A stretch of DNA of 8,545 nucleotides. It comes from DAOSWM01 sp035380045 (GTDB taxonomy: Bacteria > Bacteroidota > Bacteroidia > Bacteroidales > Tenuifilaceae). Where the stretch lies: positions 1-8,545 of the forward strand of contig DAOSWM010000100.1 in the NCBI GenBank assembly GCA_035380045.1, given 5' to 3'. Below are positions 1 to 6,037 of the stretch, piece after piece. The notes under the pieces are model-generated. The model saw only the letters and a list, made by a program, of their open reading frames with translations. It was not told where the DNA came from and did not search any database. The stretch's first letter is position 1; each line of letters starts with the position of its first letter. Position numbers and translations under genes: made by a program.

Positions 1-40
1 TCAGTTGGCAGTTCTCAGTTGGCAGTTCTCAGTTGGCAGA
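1..40. repeat. 14-bp tandem repeat, about 2.9 copies, open at the left edge
   Basis: The unit TCAGTTGGCAGTTC is present at 1-14 and 15-28, and a third, partial copy covers 29-39. The array may continue to the left of the window. The 14-mer GCAGTTCTCAGTTG, spanning the unit junctions (8-21 and 22-35), recurs as an exact reverse complement at 185-198. This ties the array to the palindrome next to the thioredoxin gene. It is non-coding. It may be the end of a small dispersed repeat element, which one window cannot prove. Confidence 0.85.
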
Positions 41-108
41 TAGCAAATGCAAAGTGATAAATGTAAACTTTGAATTTCACTTCTGACATTTGACTTCATA
101 CATCATAC

Positions 109-129
109 CTGCCTATCGGCAGACAGGCA
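109..129. repeat. short GC-rich inverted repeat inside the intergenic repeat patch
   Basis: CTGCC (109-113) and GGCAG (118-122) can pair across a TATC loop. An overlapping alternative pairs TGCCT (110-114) with AGGCA (125-129). The 8-mer CATTTGAC lies on each side of it, at 87-94 and 128-135. This is a small GC-rich island in AT-rich intergenic sequence and seems to belong to the same repeat patch. No function can be assigned. Confidence 0.5.
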
Positions 130-155
130 TTTGACATACCAAATAGTGGCAGCAG

Positions 156-190
156 CAGTTGTCAATTTCCAATTTGGAAATTGACAACTG
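156..190. repeat. perfect palindrome: 16-bp stem, 3-nt loop
   Basis: Bases 156-171 are the exact reverse complement of 175-190, with ATT at 172-174 as the loop. The arm begins CAGTTGTCAATTTCCA. It lies 15 bases past the stop of the minus-strand thioredoxin gene, so a transcript from that gene would fold it. On neither strand is the stem followed by a T run, so it is a poor intrinsic terminator. It may still stabilise the 3' end of the message. Its outer sequence continues into 185-198, the reverse complement of the tandem repeat at 1-40. Confidence 0.9.
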
Positions 191-205
191 AGAACTGCAA
201 ATAAA

Positions 206-1597
206 TTATTGAATTGACTTCAGGTGTTTGTCGATAATCAGTTTGATTTCAGGATTTGAAGGGCGAGCAACGTTGTACTCAATAAAATTCCCTTCGGCAT
301 CGATAAGAACGAAGGTTGGAACTCCTTTTATCTGGTACTTTTTGGCAACATCGCTCGACCAAGCATTCTCTGCGTGAAGTTGATAACCTTTCAATCCTTG
401 ATCTTCCACCATCTTTTCCCACGCCTCAATATCATCGTCGAGTGAAATTCCGATGAAAACAATCGGTTTATTTTTATACTCTTCCTTCAACTTTAAAAGA
501 TGTGGAATTTCTGCACGACAGGGTGCACACCACGAGGCCCAGAAATCGATGTAAACCAGCTTCCCTCTGAAATCGAAGAGGTTATACACTTTTCCATCGA
601 TTCCTGTAAGCGAAAAAGCAGGTGCTTCTGCTCCGGGAGCAAGCATCATTCTTGAATTGTAAGCATTTTCAACCAGCTTCTTATACGGCACGTTAACAGC
701 CTGCTTCATGAAGTACTCGTACAAATTCTTTGCAGTTTCAAGGCTTTCCCACTGAATGGTCTCAATAACCGCCTTATGCTTTATAAACTCTCGTACTTCC
801 TGACTCTGAACCAACGAGTCTATCATATCGAAGTACATAACCTGCATCTCGAAATTCGACTTTCCTTTATTCTCGTGTTTAATGGTTTCAATGTAGTGGA
901 GATTCTGAATGTAATCGTTAACCAGTGATGCATATTCGTTTATATGTAGATTACTTTCATTGCTTAAGTCAAGGGCATCCATGAAACTGTAATCAACGCT
1001 GTCGGGTTTAAATTCCTTTTTCTGCAAACGAGCGTTGTAGTTGGGGTACAAGAATTGGAAATTCAGCTTTTGGAACTCAAGCCTCTGCTTCTCGAAATCG
1101 AGAAATGCTCGGTTTGAAATGCCCTCCGAAGCAAACAGCGCCTCAACCACAGATTTTACCGAATCGAGTTTCTGGTTGAAAACCTCGGAAGAGTTCGAGA
1201 AGAGGCCTCTAAAATCGGCCGTAAAATCCTTGCTAATTTTACTTGCCTTTTGAAGGTATGTGTTAATATTTGCAATTGATCCGGAATAAACGGGCTGGTT
1301 ACTGCGTGATTTCAAGTCCAGCTCAACCATAAGGCTATCGCCAGGAACCAAGAAAATTGTGTGCATTGAACGTCCGAACCTAAAAGTAAAGTACGAAGGA
1401 GAATTTATATTTTTTTCAATCCTGAAAGTTCCATCATCGTTAATGGAAATGGTATCGGTTAATCCTTTCGACATTAGTAAACCCATATTTTCGGGTGCAT
1501 TCATCAGCTTCCCTTTAAATACCGCCACATCAGAAGAGGTTTCCGCGCAAGCGGAAAAAAGCAGCACAATTGATAAAAATGCGATTCCTTTTTTCAT
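206..1597 (-). CDS. TlpA/ResA-type thioredoxin-fold lipoprotein (thiol-disulfide oxidoreductase)
   Basis: The 463-residue protein starts MKKGIAFLSIVLLFSAC, a lipoprotein signal whose lipobox LFSAC predicts lipidation at Cys17 and membrane anchoring on the periplasmic side. Residues about 24-110 look beta-rich, like the N-terminal domains common in Bacteroidota TlpA-like proteins. Residues about 111-315 are mostly helical. The C-terminal thioredoxin domain (about 320-460) has the active site WCAPC with Cys357 and Cys360, and the cis-proline motif GVPTF (Pro427). The family reduces or isomerises disulfides of exported proteins, for example in cytochrome c maturation; the client here is unknown. 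I chose the ATG at 1597 because it begins the signal peptide directly; an in-frame TTG at 1606 would add only three residues. It is divergent from plsY across 128 bases and appears monocistronic. No clear promoter was found on this strand; TATTTTGC at 1628-1621 is only a degenerate -7 element. Confidence 0.93.
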   Translation of the reverse strand: MKKGIAFLSIVLLFSACAETSSDVAVFKGKLMNAPENMGLLMSKGLTDTISINDDGTFRIEKNINSPSYFTFRFGRSMHTIFLVPGDSLMVELDLKSRSNQPVYSGSIANINTYLQKASKISKDFTADFRGLFSNSSEVFNQKLDSVKSVVEALFASEGISNRAFLDFEKQRLEFQKLNFQFLYPNYNARLQKKEFKPDSVDYSFMDALDLSNESNLHINEYASLVNDYIQNLHYIETIKHENKGKSNFEMQVMYFDMIDSLVQSQEVREFIKHKAVIETIQWESLETAKNLYEYFMKQAVNVPYKKLVENAYNSRMMLAPGAEAPAFSLTGIDGKVYNLFDFRGKLVYIDFWASWCAPCRAEIPHLLKLKEEYKNKPIVFIGISLDDDIEAWEKMVEDQGLKGYQLHAENAWSSDVAKKYQIKGVPTFVLIDAEGNFIEYNVARPSNPEIKLIIDKHLKSIQ

Positions 1598-1679
1598 AAA
1601 AAACAATTTTTAATTCGGCTGCAAAATAGTAATTTATGTTGATTTGGGAAGCATTGCCTACACGTTCGTTTAGTTAATA

Positions 1680-1711
1680 TTTGCATTCGCAAAAAAATAT
1701 CGCCTATTTTG
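1680..1711 (+). promoter_or_regulatory. candidate promoter of plsY with an inverted-repeat motif
   Basis: TTTG (1680-1683), a 21-nt spacer and TATTTTG (1705-1711) resemble the Bacteroidota TTG / TAnnTTTG promoter, but the -7 element is one base short. Initiation there would leave a leader of under 10 bases. Alternatively TAATATTTG (1675-1683) is the -7 element, with TTG at 1654-1656 upstream, which gives a leader of about 35 bases. Bases 1680-1693 (TTTGCATTCGCAAA) are identical to 3790-3803 in front of the DUF1287 gene. GCAAAAAAATAT also occurs twice here, at 1689-1700 and 1711-1722. Confidence 0.3.
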
Positions 1712-1725
1712 CAAAAAAATATTGC

Positions 1726-2400
1726 ATGGAGTGGCTCTGGAAAATTCTTTCAATTGTATTCGCATATTTACTCGGTAGTATTCCTACCTCAGTATGGCTG
1801 GGGAAGTTTTTTTACGGAATTGATGTTCGCGACCACGGAAGCGGAAACGCCGGAGCTACAAATACCATTCGGGTTCTTGGAGCCAAAGCCGGATTGTTCG
1901 TATTTCTGGTTGACATGGCCAAAGGGTACGCTTCGGTTAGGCTGCTATACTTAACCGACTTCTACATTCCCCAAACCGGAGATTTCGTTAACTTTCAGCT
2001 GGCTCTTGGCATGGCTGCCATGATTGGCCACATTTTCCCTGTTTACGCAAATTTTAGGGGCGGCAAGGGAGTTGCAACGCTAACAGGCATTGTGCTGGCG
2101 CTTCACCCAATGGCTACGCTTTTTACGCTGGTTGTTTTTACCATTGTTCTAATTGCCACTCGTTTCGTTTCGCTGAGTTCAATGGTTGCAGCGTTCACCT
2201 TCCCAATCACGCTGGTTTTCTTCTTCTCCAACACCACGCCCTCGCTCATTATTTTCTCAATGGTTATTGCAATCCTTCTGCTTTTTACCCATCAAAAAAA
2301 TATTGAAAGGCTTCTGAAAGGAGAAGAATCGAAATTTAAGATAAAAAAGCGGGGTAGCATCAATCAAACTAGTGAAATCAAGGAATCCGAAAACAAATAA
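1726..2400 (+). CDS. plsY: glycerol-3-phosphate acyltransferase PlsY (acyl-phosphate dependent)
   Basis: This 224-residue inner-membrane enzyme transfers an acyl chain from acyl-phosphate, made by PlsX, to glycerol-3-phosphate, giving lysophosphatidic acid, the first step of phospholipid synthesis. All three PlsY signature regions are visible: GSIPT (17-21) with the glycine-rich loop DVRDHGSGNAGATNTIR (33-49), the loop RGGKGVAT (111-118), and HQKNIERLLKGEE (189-201). GHIFPVY (101-107) is also typical. Hydrophobic segments near 5-25, 55-75, 92-108, 120-145 and 152-188 fit the multi-span fold. The Lys/Ser-rich tail after 201 is probably cytoplasmic. I chose the ATG at 1726 because residue 1 leads straight into the first membrane span; the frame is open further upstream (TTG at 1681), but the extra 15 residues are not family-like. 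plsX is not in the window. The gene ends 4 bases from the convergent transporter gene. Confidence 0.96.
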   Translation: MEWLWKILSIVFAYLLGSIPTSVWLGKFFYGIDVRDHGSGNAGATNTIRVLGAKAGLFVFLVDMAKGYASVRLLYLTDFYIPQTGDFVNFQLALGMAAMIGHIFPVYANFRGGKGVATLTGIVLALHPMATLFTLVVFTIVLIATRFVSLSSMVAAFTFPITLVFFFSNTTPSLIIFSMVIAILLLFTHQKNIERLLKGEESKFKIKKRGSINQTSEIKESENK

Positions 2401-2404
2401 GTTC

Positions 2405-3730
2405 CTACTTTACAGTTTCTTCCTCGTTTGAAATCATTCCTGGAACATAATCAATTTCCCGCTCGGTTTTTGCCACGATGGTGGCAATCATTGAGTCGCC
2501 AGTAACGTTCAACACGGTTCGGAGCATATCCAACGGCCGGTCGATTGCCAGAATAAGCGCCAAACCTTCAACCGGAAGACCAACGGAATTTAGCACAATT
2601 ATCAGCATTACCAGTCCGGCTCCCGGAACTCCGGCTGAACCAATTGATGCCAACGTTGCGGTTAGGATTATGGTAAGCTGCTGCCCCAACGTTAAATCGA
2701 TACCAAAAACCTGAGCAATAAAAACGGCAGCAACAGCCTGATAAAGGCTGGTTCCATCCATATTTATGGTAACTCCTATTGGCAGCACAAAGCTTGCAAC
2801 CTCATTGCTTACCCCAAGTCCCTTTTCAACCTGCTCCATGGTAACTGGTAAGGTTGCTGCGCTGGAGCTGGTTGAGAATGCAACCAGATGAACCGGGAAA
2901 AGCGTTTTGTAGAAATCGGCAAACCGAATACCGGCAAAAAAACGCAGAAACGTTGGGTAAATAACCAGCGCAACAAACAGAAGGCCAAGGATTACAACCA
3001 AACCGTACAGTCCTAGGGTTGCGAAAAGGTGAAGCGAATCGGCAACATTATCGCCCGAAAAATCGACAATTAGCGCTGCCAACAGCGCAAATACGCCAAC
3101 AGGAGCGAACATCATTACAAAATCGATAATTTTCAGGATTACCTCATTTAGGCCCGAAACAAAATTCTTTACCAGCTCAACATGTGGATGCTTCACAATT
3201 ACAAGCGCCAACCCAAACAGCACAGCAAAGAAAATAACCTGCAGCATGTTCTTATTCTCCGATGCAGCGCCTACAATATTTTCCGGAACAATGTCAACCA
3301 GAAACTGAAGCGGTCCTCCCTTTTTCAGGTTATCAACCGTTACCTTCGAGCCTTCCACATTCTCGGCATACTTCGAAAGCAACTCTACACGCTTCTCCTC
3401 AGGAAACGATTTTCCCGGTTTCAGTGCATTCACAAGAAATAGACCAATGGTTATTGCCAGAACTGTAGTAACTAAATAGTAGGAAATTGTTTTTACCCCA
3501 ATGCGTGAAAGTTTTGTAATATCCGATAAACCAGAAACTCCGGTAACCAGCGATGCGAAAATCAGCGGCATGGCTATTAGCTTCAGCAGGTTGAGAAAAA
3601 TGACCCCAAAGGGCTTAACATAATCCGATACTAACCAGCCAATTCCCGCTGCAACTGCAACCACTCCAACCACAACGCCCAGCAGCATTCCGATTAGAAT
3701 TTTCATGTAAAGGGGCAACTTTTTCCACAT
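2405..3730 (-). CDS. dicarboxylate/amino acid:cation symporter (DAACS, GltP/DctA family)
   Basis: At 441 residues this has the usual length for the family of Na+- or H+-coupled importers of glutamate, aspartate or C4-dicarboxylates. The hairpin-1 serine motif STSSSAATLP lies at 286-295, the TM7 cation-site motif NMDGT at 323-327, the hairpin-2 motif SIGSAGVPGAG at 362-372, and the TM8 substrate-site segment at 397-412. By alignment from memory to archaeal GltPh, Asp397, Asp401, Arg404, Thr405, Asn408 and Asp412 match its D390, D394, R397, T398, N401 and D405. The retained arginine favours an acidic substrate, and NMDGT plus these aspartates is compatible with sodium coupling. Residues about 105-165, between TM spans, form a charged loop. 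The ATG at 3730 opens with the short charged stretch MWKKLP before the first span. It is divergent from the DUF1287-alkD unit and convergent with plsY. Exact substrate is not determinable, so no symbol is given. Confidence 0.93.
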   Translation of the reverse strand: MWKKLPLYMKILIGMLLGVVVGVVAVAAGIGWLVSDYVKPFGVIFLNLLKLIAMPLIFASLVTGVSGLSDITKLSRIGVKTISYYLVTTVLAITIGLFLVNALKPGKSFPEEKRVELLSKYAENVEGSKVTVDNLKKGGPLQFLVDIVPENIVGAASENKNMLQVIFFAVLFGLALVIVKHPHVELVKNFVSGLNEVILKIIDFVMMFAPVGVFALLAALIVDFSGDNVADSLHLFATLGLYGLVVILGLLFVALVIYPTFLRFFAGIRFADFYKTLFPVHLVAFSTSSSAATLPVTMEQVEKGLGVSNEVASFVLPIGVTINMDGTSLYQAVAAVFIAQVFGIDLTLGQQLTIILTATLASIGSAGVPGAGLVMLIIVLNSVGLPVEGLALILAIDRPLDMLRTVLNVTGDSMIATIVAKTEREIDYVPGMISNEEETVK

Positions 3731-3789
3731 AGCTATTTGGTTTTAATTTTTCGTGGATTACTGAAAACCTACGAAATAAACCAATTTCG

Positions 3790-3823
3790 TTTGCATTCGC
3801 AAACAATCATTTCACTAAATTTG
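3790..3823 (+). promoter_or_regulatory. promoter of the DUF1287-alkD unit, with an inverted repeat at the -33 element
   Basis: TAAATTTG (3816-3823) matches the Bacteroidota -7 consensus TAnnTTTG exactly. TTTG (3790-3793) lies 22 bases upstream, within the known spacing range. Transcription would start near 3830, giving a leader of roughly 20 bases before the ATG at 3849. The -33 element is embedded in the inverted repeat GTTTGC-ATTC-GCAAAC (3789-3804), whose core 3790-3803 is identical to a site upstream of plsY. That repeat may be an operator, or TTCGTTTG may be a second -7 element. The divergent transporter gene must be served from the same 118-base region, but I found no convincing minus-strand promoter; TAGGTTTT at 3771-3764 is the nearest match. 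Confidence 0.5.
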
Positions 3824-3848
3824 AAAATTGAACTAAAAACACCCAGCA

Positions 3849-4457
3849 ATGAAGAATTGGTTAACAACATCCAAGTACCTCACAACCCTTTACTTACTAC
3901 TTATTGCTGAAGTTACCTTCTCCCAGCAGGGAGAACAATTTGCAGAGCAACTTTCGAACGCAGCCATTGAGCTAACAAAGGTGAACGTTTCGTACGACGC
4001 AACCTACAGAACAATTTCGTATCCGAACGGCGATGTACCTCCCGACAAGGGAGTTTGCACCGACTTAGTTATTAGAGCCTACCGAAAGCTAGGAATCGAC
4101 CTGCAGAAGGAGGTTCATGAGGATATGCAGAAGAATTTCAACCTCTACCCAAAAATATGGGGGCTAACAAAACCCGACAAGAATATCGACCACCGCAGAG
4201 TTCCAAACCTGATGGTTTTCTTCGAGCGATTCGGTGAAGAGCTAACGATAACCTCGAACCCAACCGATTACAAACCCGGTGAAATTGTTACCTGGGACTT
4301 GGGCGGAGGAGTTCCCCATATCGGCATTGTTATCAACAAAAAATCCTCCGATGGTTTACGATACCTAATTGTTCACAACATTGGAAACGGACAGGAAATT
4401 TCCGATTGCCTCTTCACATACAAAGTAACAGGACATTACCAGTACCCAAAACATTAG
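3849..4457 (+). CDS. secreted DUF1287-family protein, cysteine-peptidase-like
   Basis: The 202-residue protein has an N-terminal signal (about 1-25, hydrophobic LTTLYLLLIAEVTFS, likely cut before QQ). The rest matches the DUF1287 family as I know it: GVCTDLVIRAYRKLGIDLQ (68-86), NIDHRRVPNL (112-121), PGEIVTWDL (143-151), PHIGIVI (156-162) and VHNIGNG (175-181). A Cys70, His157, His176/Asn177 arrangement in this order resembles the NlpC/P60 (papain-like) fold, which suggests a periplasmic hydrolase or amidase acting on peptidoglycan-like amide bonds. No activity has been established for the family to my knowledge, so the catalytic role is inference. It is the first gene of a unit with the AlkD homologue 4 bases downstream. 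No Shine-Dalgarno is present; the start is preceded by the A-rich AACTAAAAAC. Confidence 0.88.
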   Translation: MKNWLTTSKYLTTLYLLLIAEVTFSQQGEQFAEQLSNAAIELTKVNVSYDATYRTISYPNGDVPPDKGVCTDLVIRAYRKLGIDLQKEVHEDMQKNFNLYPKIWGLTKPDKNIDHRRVPNLMVFFERFGEELTITSNPTDYKPGEIVTWDLGGGVPHIGIVINKKSSDGLRYLIVHNIGNGQEISDCLFTYKVTGHYQYPKH

Positions 4458-4461
4458 CAGA

Positions 4462-5175
4462 ATGAGAACTATTGACTTATTAAAAAAGGACTTACAAAGT
4501 TTCAACGATAAAAAAAGGGGAACCGATTTGCTGAAATTCTTTCAGGTTTTCCCGGGAGGATACGGCGAGGGCGACAAGTTTATTGGCGTTACCGTTCCAA
4601 ACCAGCGGGCAGTTTCAAAAAAGTACTACAAGGAGATTTCAATCCATGAGATTGAGGAACTTCTCAGCGATGAAATCCACGAGTACAGGCTTACGGCAAC
4701 CTTTATGCTGGTGCTGAAATACCAGAAAGAGAAGGATGAGAACAAAAAACAAGAATTTGTTGATGCCTACATTGGAAACCTTGAGAGAATAAACAATTGG
4801 GACTTGGTTGACTCGTCGGCGCACCTAATTCTTGGGCCACATTTAATGGATAGGGATAAAAGCCTGCTTTACGATTTTGCAAAATCAGAGAACCTTTGGG
4901 TTCAACGCGTTTCTATAATTGCTACATTCCATTTTATTAGAAACGGAAAGTACGAGGATGCGCTAAGAATCTCTGAAATGCTGCTTAATCACAAGCACGA
5001 CTTAATTCATAAGGCTGTGGGCTGGATGGTTCGGGAAATTGGAAATCGTGATTTTGATGTGGAATATAATTTCCTTCTAAAGCACTACAAAAAAATGCCT
5101 CGAACCATGCTACGTTACGCTATTGAAAAGTTTCCCGAGGAGTTACGCCAGCGTTTTCTGAAGGGAGAAGTTTGA
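4462..5175 (+). CDS. DNA alkylation repair protein, AlkD-type DNA glycosylase
   Basis: This 237-residue all-helical protein belongs to the DNA alkylation repair (ALK/HEAT-like repeat) family that excises N3- and N7-alkylated purines. Residues known to be important in Bacillus cereus AlkD appear retained: Trp113 and Asp117 in NNWDLVDSSAH (111-121), Arg149 in WVQRVS (146-151), and Trp188 in HKAVGWMVREIG (183-194). These correspond, from memory, to W109, D113, R148 and W187. GVTVPNQRAVSKKY (42-55) is also typical of the N-terminal part, and the C-terminal PRTMLRYAIEKFPEELR (213-229) closes the helical array. It is cytoplasmic, with no signal peptide. It starts 4 bases after the DUF1287 stop and is therefore almost certainly co-transcribed with it. 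The 67-base gap before the TauE gene contains no clear promoter, so read-through into TauE-DsrE is possible. No ada or alkA-like gene is nearby. Confidence 0.94.
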   Translation: MRTIDLLKKDLQSFNDKKRGTDLLKFFQVFPGGYGEGDKFIGVTVPNQRAVSKKYYKEISIHEIEELLSDEIHEYRLTATFMLVLKYQKEKDENKKQEFVDAYIGNLERINNWDLVDSSAHLILGPHLMDRDKSLLYDFAKSENLWVQRVSIIATFHFIRNGKYEDALRISEMLLNHKHDLIHKAVGWMVREIGNRDFDVEYNFLLKHYKKMPRTMLRYAIEKFPEELRQRFLKGEV

Positions 5176-5242
5176 TTTCTGCTATTCTATCTAACAATTT
5201 ATTCGTTAAGTTGTTATCCATAAAACCCAGTAAATAGTAGCT

Positions 5243-6016
5243 ATGGAAATCGTTGTAATTGTTATTGTAGCATTTCTTACCGCAATTCTCACTTTCTTTT
5301 CAGGATTTGGTTTGGGAACCATTCTCACACCGGTATTCATGATTTTTTTCCCGGTCGATTTGGCCATTGCCCTTACCGGTGTGGTTCACTTCTTCAACAA
5401 TATTTTCAAAATCATTCTGGTTGGAAAAAATGCCGACAAAACCGTAATAATTCGCTTCGGAATCCCTGCCGTTGCCGCTTCGTTTATTGGGGCATGGCTG
5501 CTGCTTCACATCCCCGATACTTCACCTCTATTCGCTTACACCATGTTTGGAAAAACATTTGAGGTTTATCCGGTGAAGTTGATAATTTCGATTTTGCTAA
5601 TTATTTTTGCTTCAATGGATTTGATTCCGTTCTTTACCAAACTTCAGTTTGGAAGAGAAAAACTTCCGCTGGGAGGAGCGTTAAGTGGCTTTTTTGGCGG
5701 ACTATCGGGAAATCAGGGTGCTTTGCGAAGCGCATTTCTAATAAAGGCAGGGCTCACCAAGGAAGCGTTTATTGGAACCGCAGTGGTGGTTTCAACCTTT
5801 GTTGACTTCACCCGCCTCAGCGTTTACGCAACCCGTTTCCTAAAATCGGGGCTAACCGAAAACATTTCGTTGGTAGTTTATGCAACGCTGGGTGCAATTG
5901 CCGGTGCCTACTTTGGTAAAAAGTTGCTAAAGAAAGTTACCATAAGGTACATTCAAATACTAGTTGCAGTAATGCTAATAATAATATCATTAGCCCTGGG
6001 TACAGGAATTCTATAA
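5243..6016 (+). CDS. sulfite exporter TauE/SafE family membrane permease
   Basis: The 257-residue protein has about eight membrane segments arranged as two similar halves. The family marks are visible: FFSGFGLGTILTPVF (18-32) at the first span and GALSGFFGGLSGNQGALRSAFL (145-166) at the start of the second half, with a loop of about 90-112 and a charged stretch 132-142 between the halves. Members move sulfite, sulfoacetate, sulfolactate or other organic or inorganic anions; substrate cannot be read from sequence. The adjacent DsrE-family gene, 21 bases downstream, supports a sulfur compound. The ATG at 5243 leads directly into the first hydrophobic segment. No Shine-Dalgarno or TAnnTTTG promoter was found in the 67-base upstream gap. 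That gap holds only a weak TAACAA...TTGTTA inverted repeat, so the gene may be read from the alkD unit. Confidence 0.9.
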   Translation: MEIVVIVIVAFLTAILTFFSGFGLGTILTPVFMIFFPVDLAIALTGVVHFFNNIFKIILVGKNADKTVIIRFGIPAVAASFIGAWLLLHIPDTSPLFAYTMFGKTFEVYPVKLIISILLIIFASMDLIPFFTKLQFGREKLPLGGALSGFFGGLSGNQGALRSAFLIKAGLTKEAFIGTAVVVSTFVDFTRLSVYATRFLKSGLTENISLVVYATLGAIAGAYFGKKLLKKVTIRYIQILVAVMLIIISLALGTGIL

Positions 6017-6037
6017 TTTCAACTAAAAACCATTTCT

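Noticed and set aside
1..40. CRISPR-like direct repeats
   Set aside because: The units are 14 bp and directly joined, with no unique spacers, so this is a tandem repeat and not an array.
156..190. Palindrome as an intrinsic terminator of the thioredoxin gene
   Set aside because: The stem is strong, but on the minus strand it is followed by CTGCTGCCAC and on the plus strand by AGAACTGC, with no T run. It is better listed as a repeat that may protect the 3' end.
1598..1606. TTG start of the thioredoxin lipoprotein
   Set aside because: It would add only three residues before MKK. The ATG at 1597 gives a standard lipoprotein signal.
1041..1613. Open frames of 70 and 84 codons on the plus strand
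   Set aside because: Both run antisense to the thioredoxin lipoprotein gene, and their sequences look like translations of its complementary strand.
1621..1628. TATTTTGC as the thioredoxin-gene promoter
   Set aside because: It is one base short of TAnnTTTG and no TTG lies at the right distance upstream on the minus strand.
1681..1725. N-terminal extension of PlsY from an upstream TTG
   Set aside because: The extra 15 residues come from A-rich leader sequence that also holds promoter-like elements. PlsY proteins begin right at the first membrane span, as from the ATG at 1726.
3182..3468. Overlapping open frames of 86 and 68 codons on the plus strand
   Set aside because: They lie antisense within the well-conserved symporter gene, show no recognisable domain and have no promoter or leader.
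4639..4824. Open frame of 61 codons on the minus strand
   Set aside because: It is antisense within the AlkD-type gene, which keeps all key residues. There is no independent evidence for it.
5199..5226. TAACAA...TTGTTA inverted repeat between alkD and the TauE gene as a terminator
   Set aside because: The stem is six A/T-rich pairs with a long loop and no T run after it, which is too weak to call.
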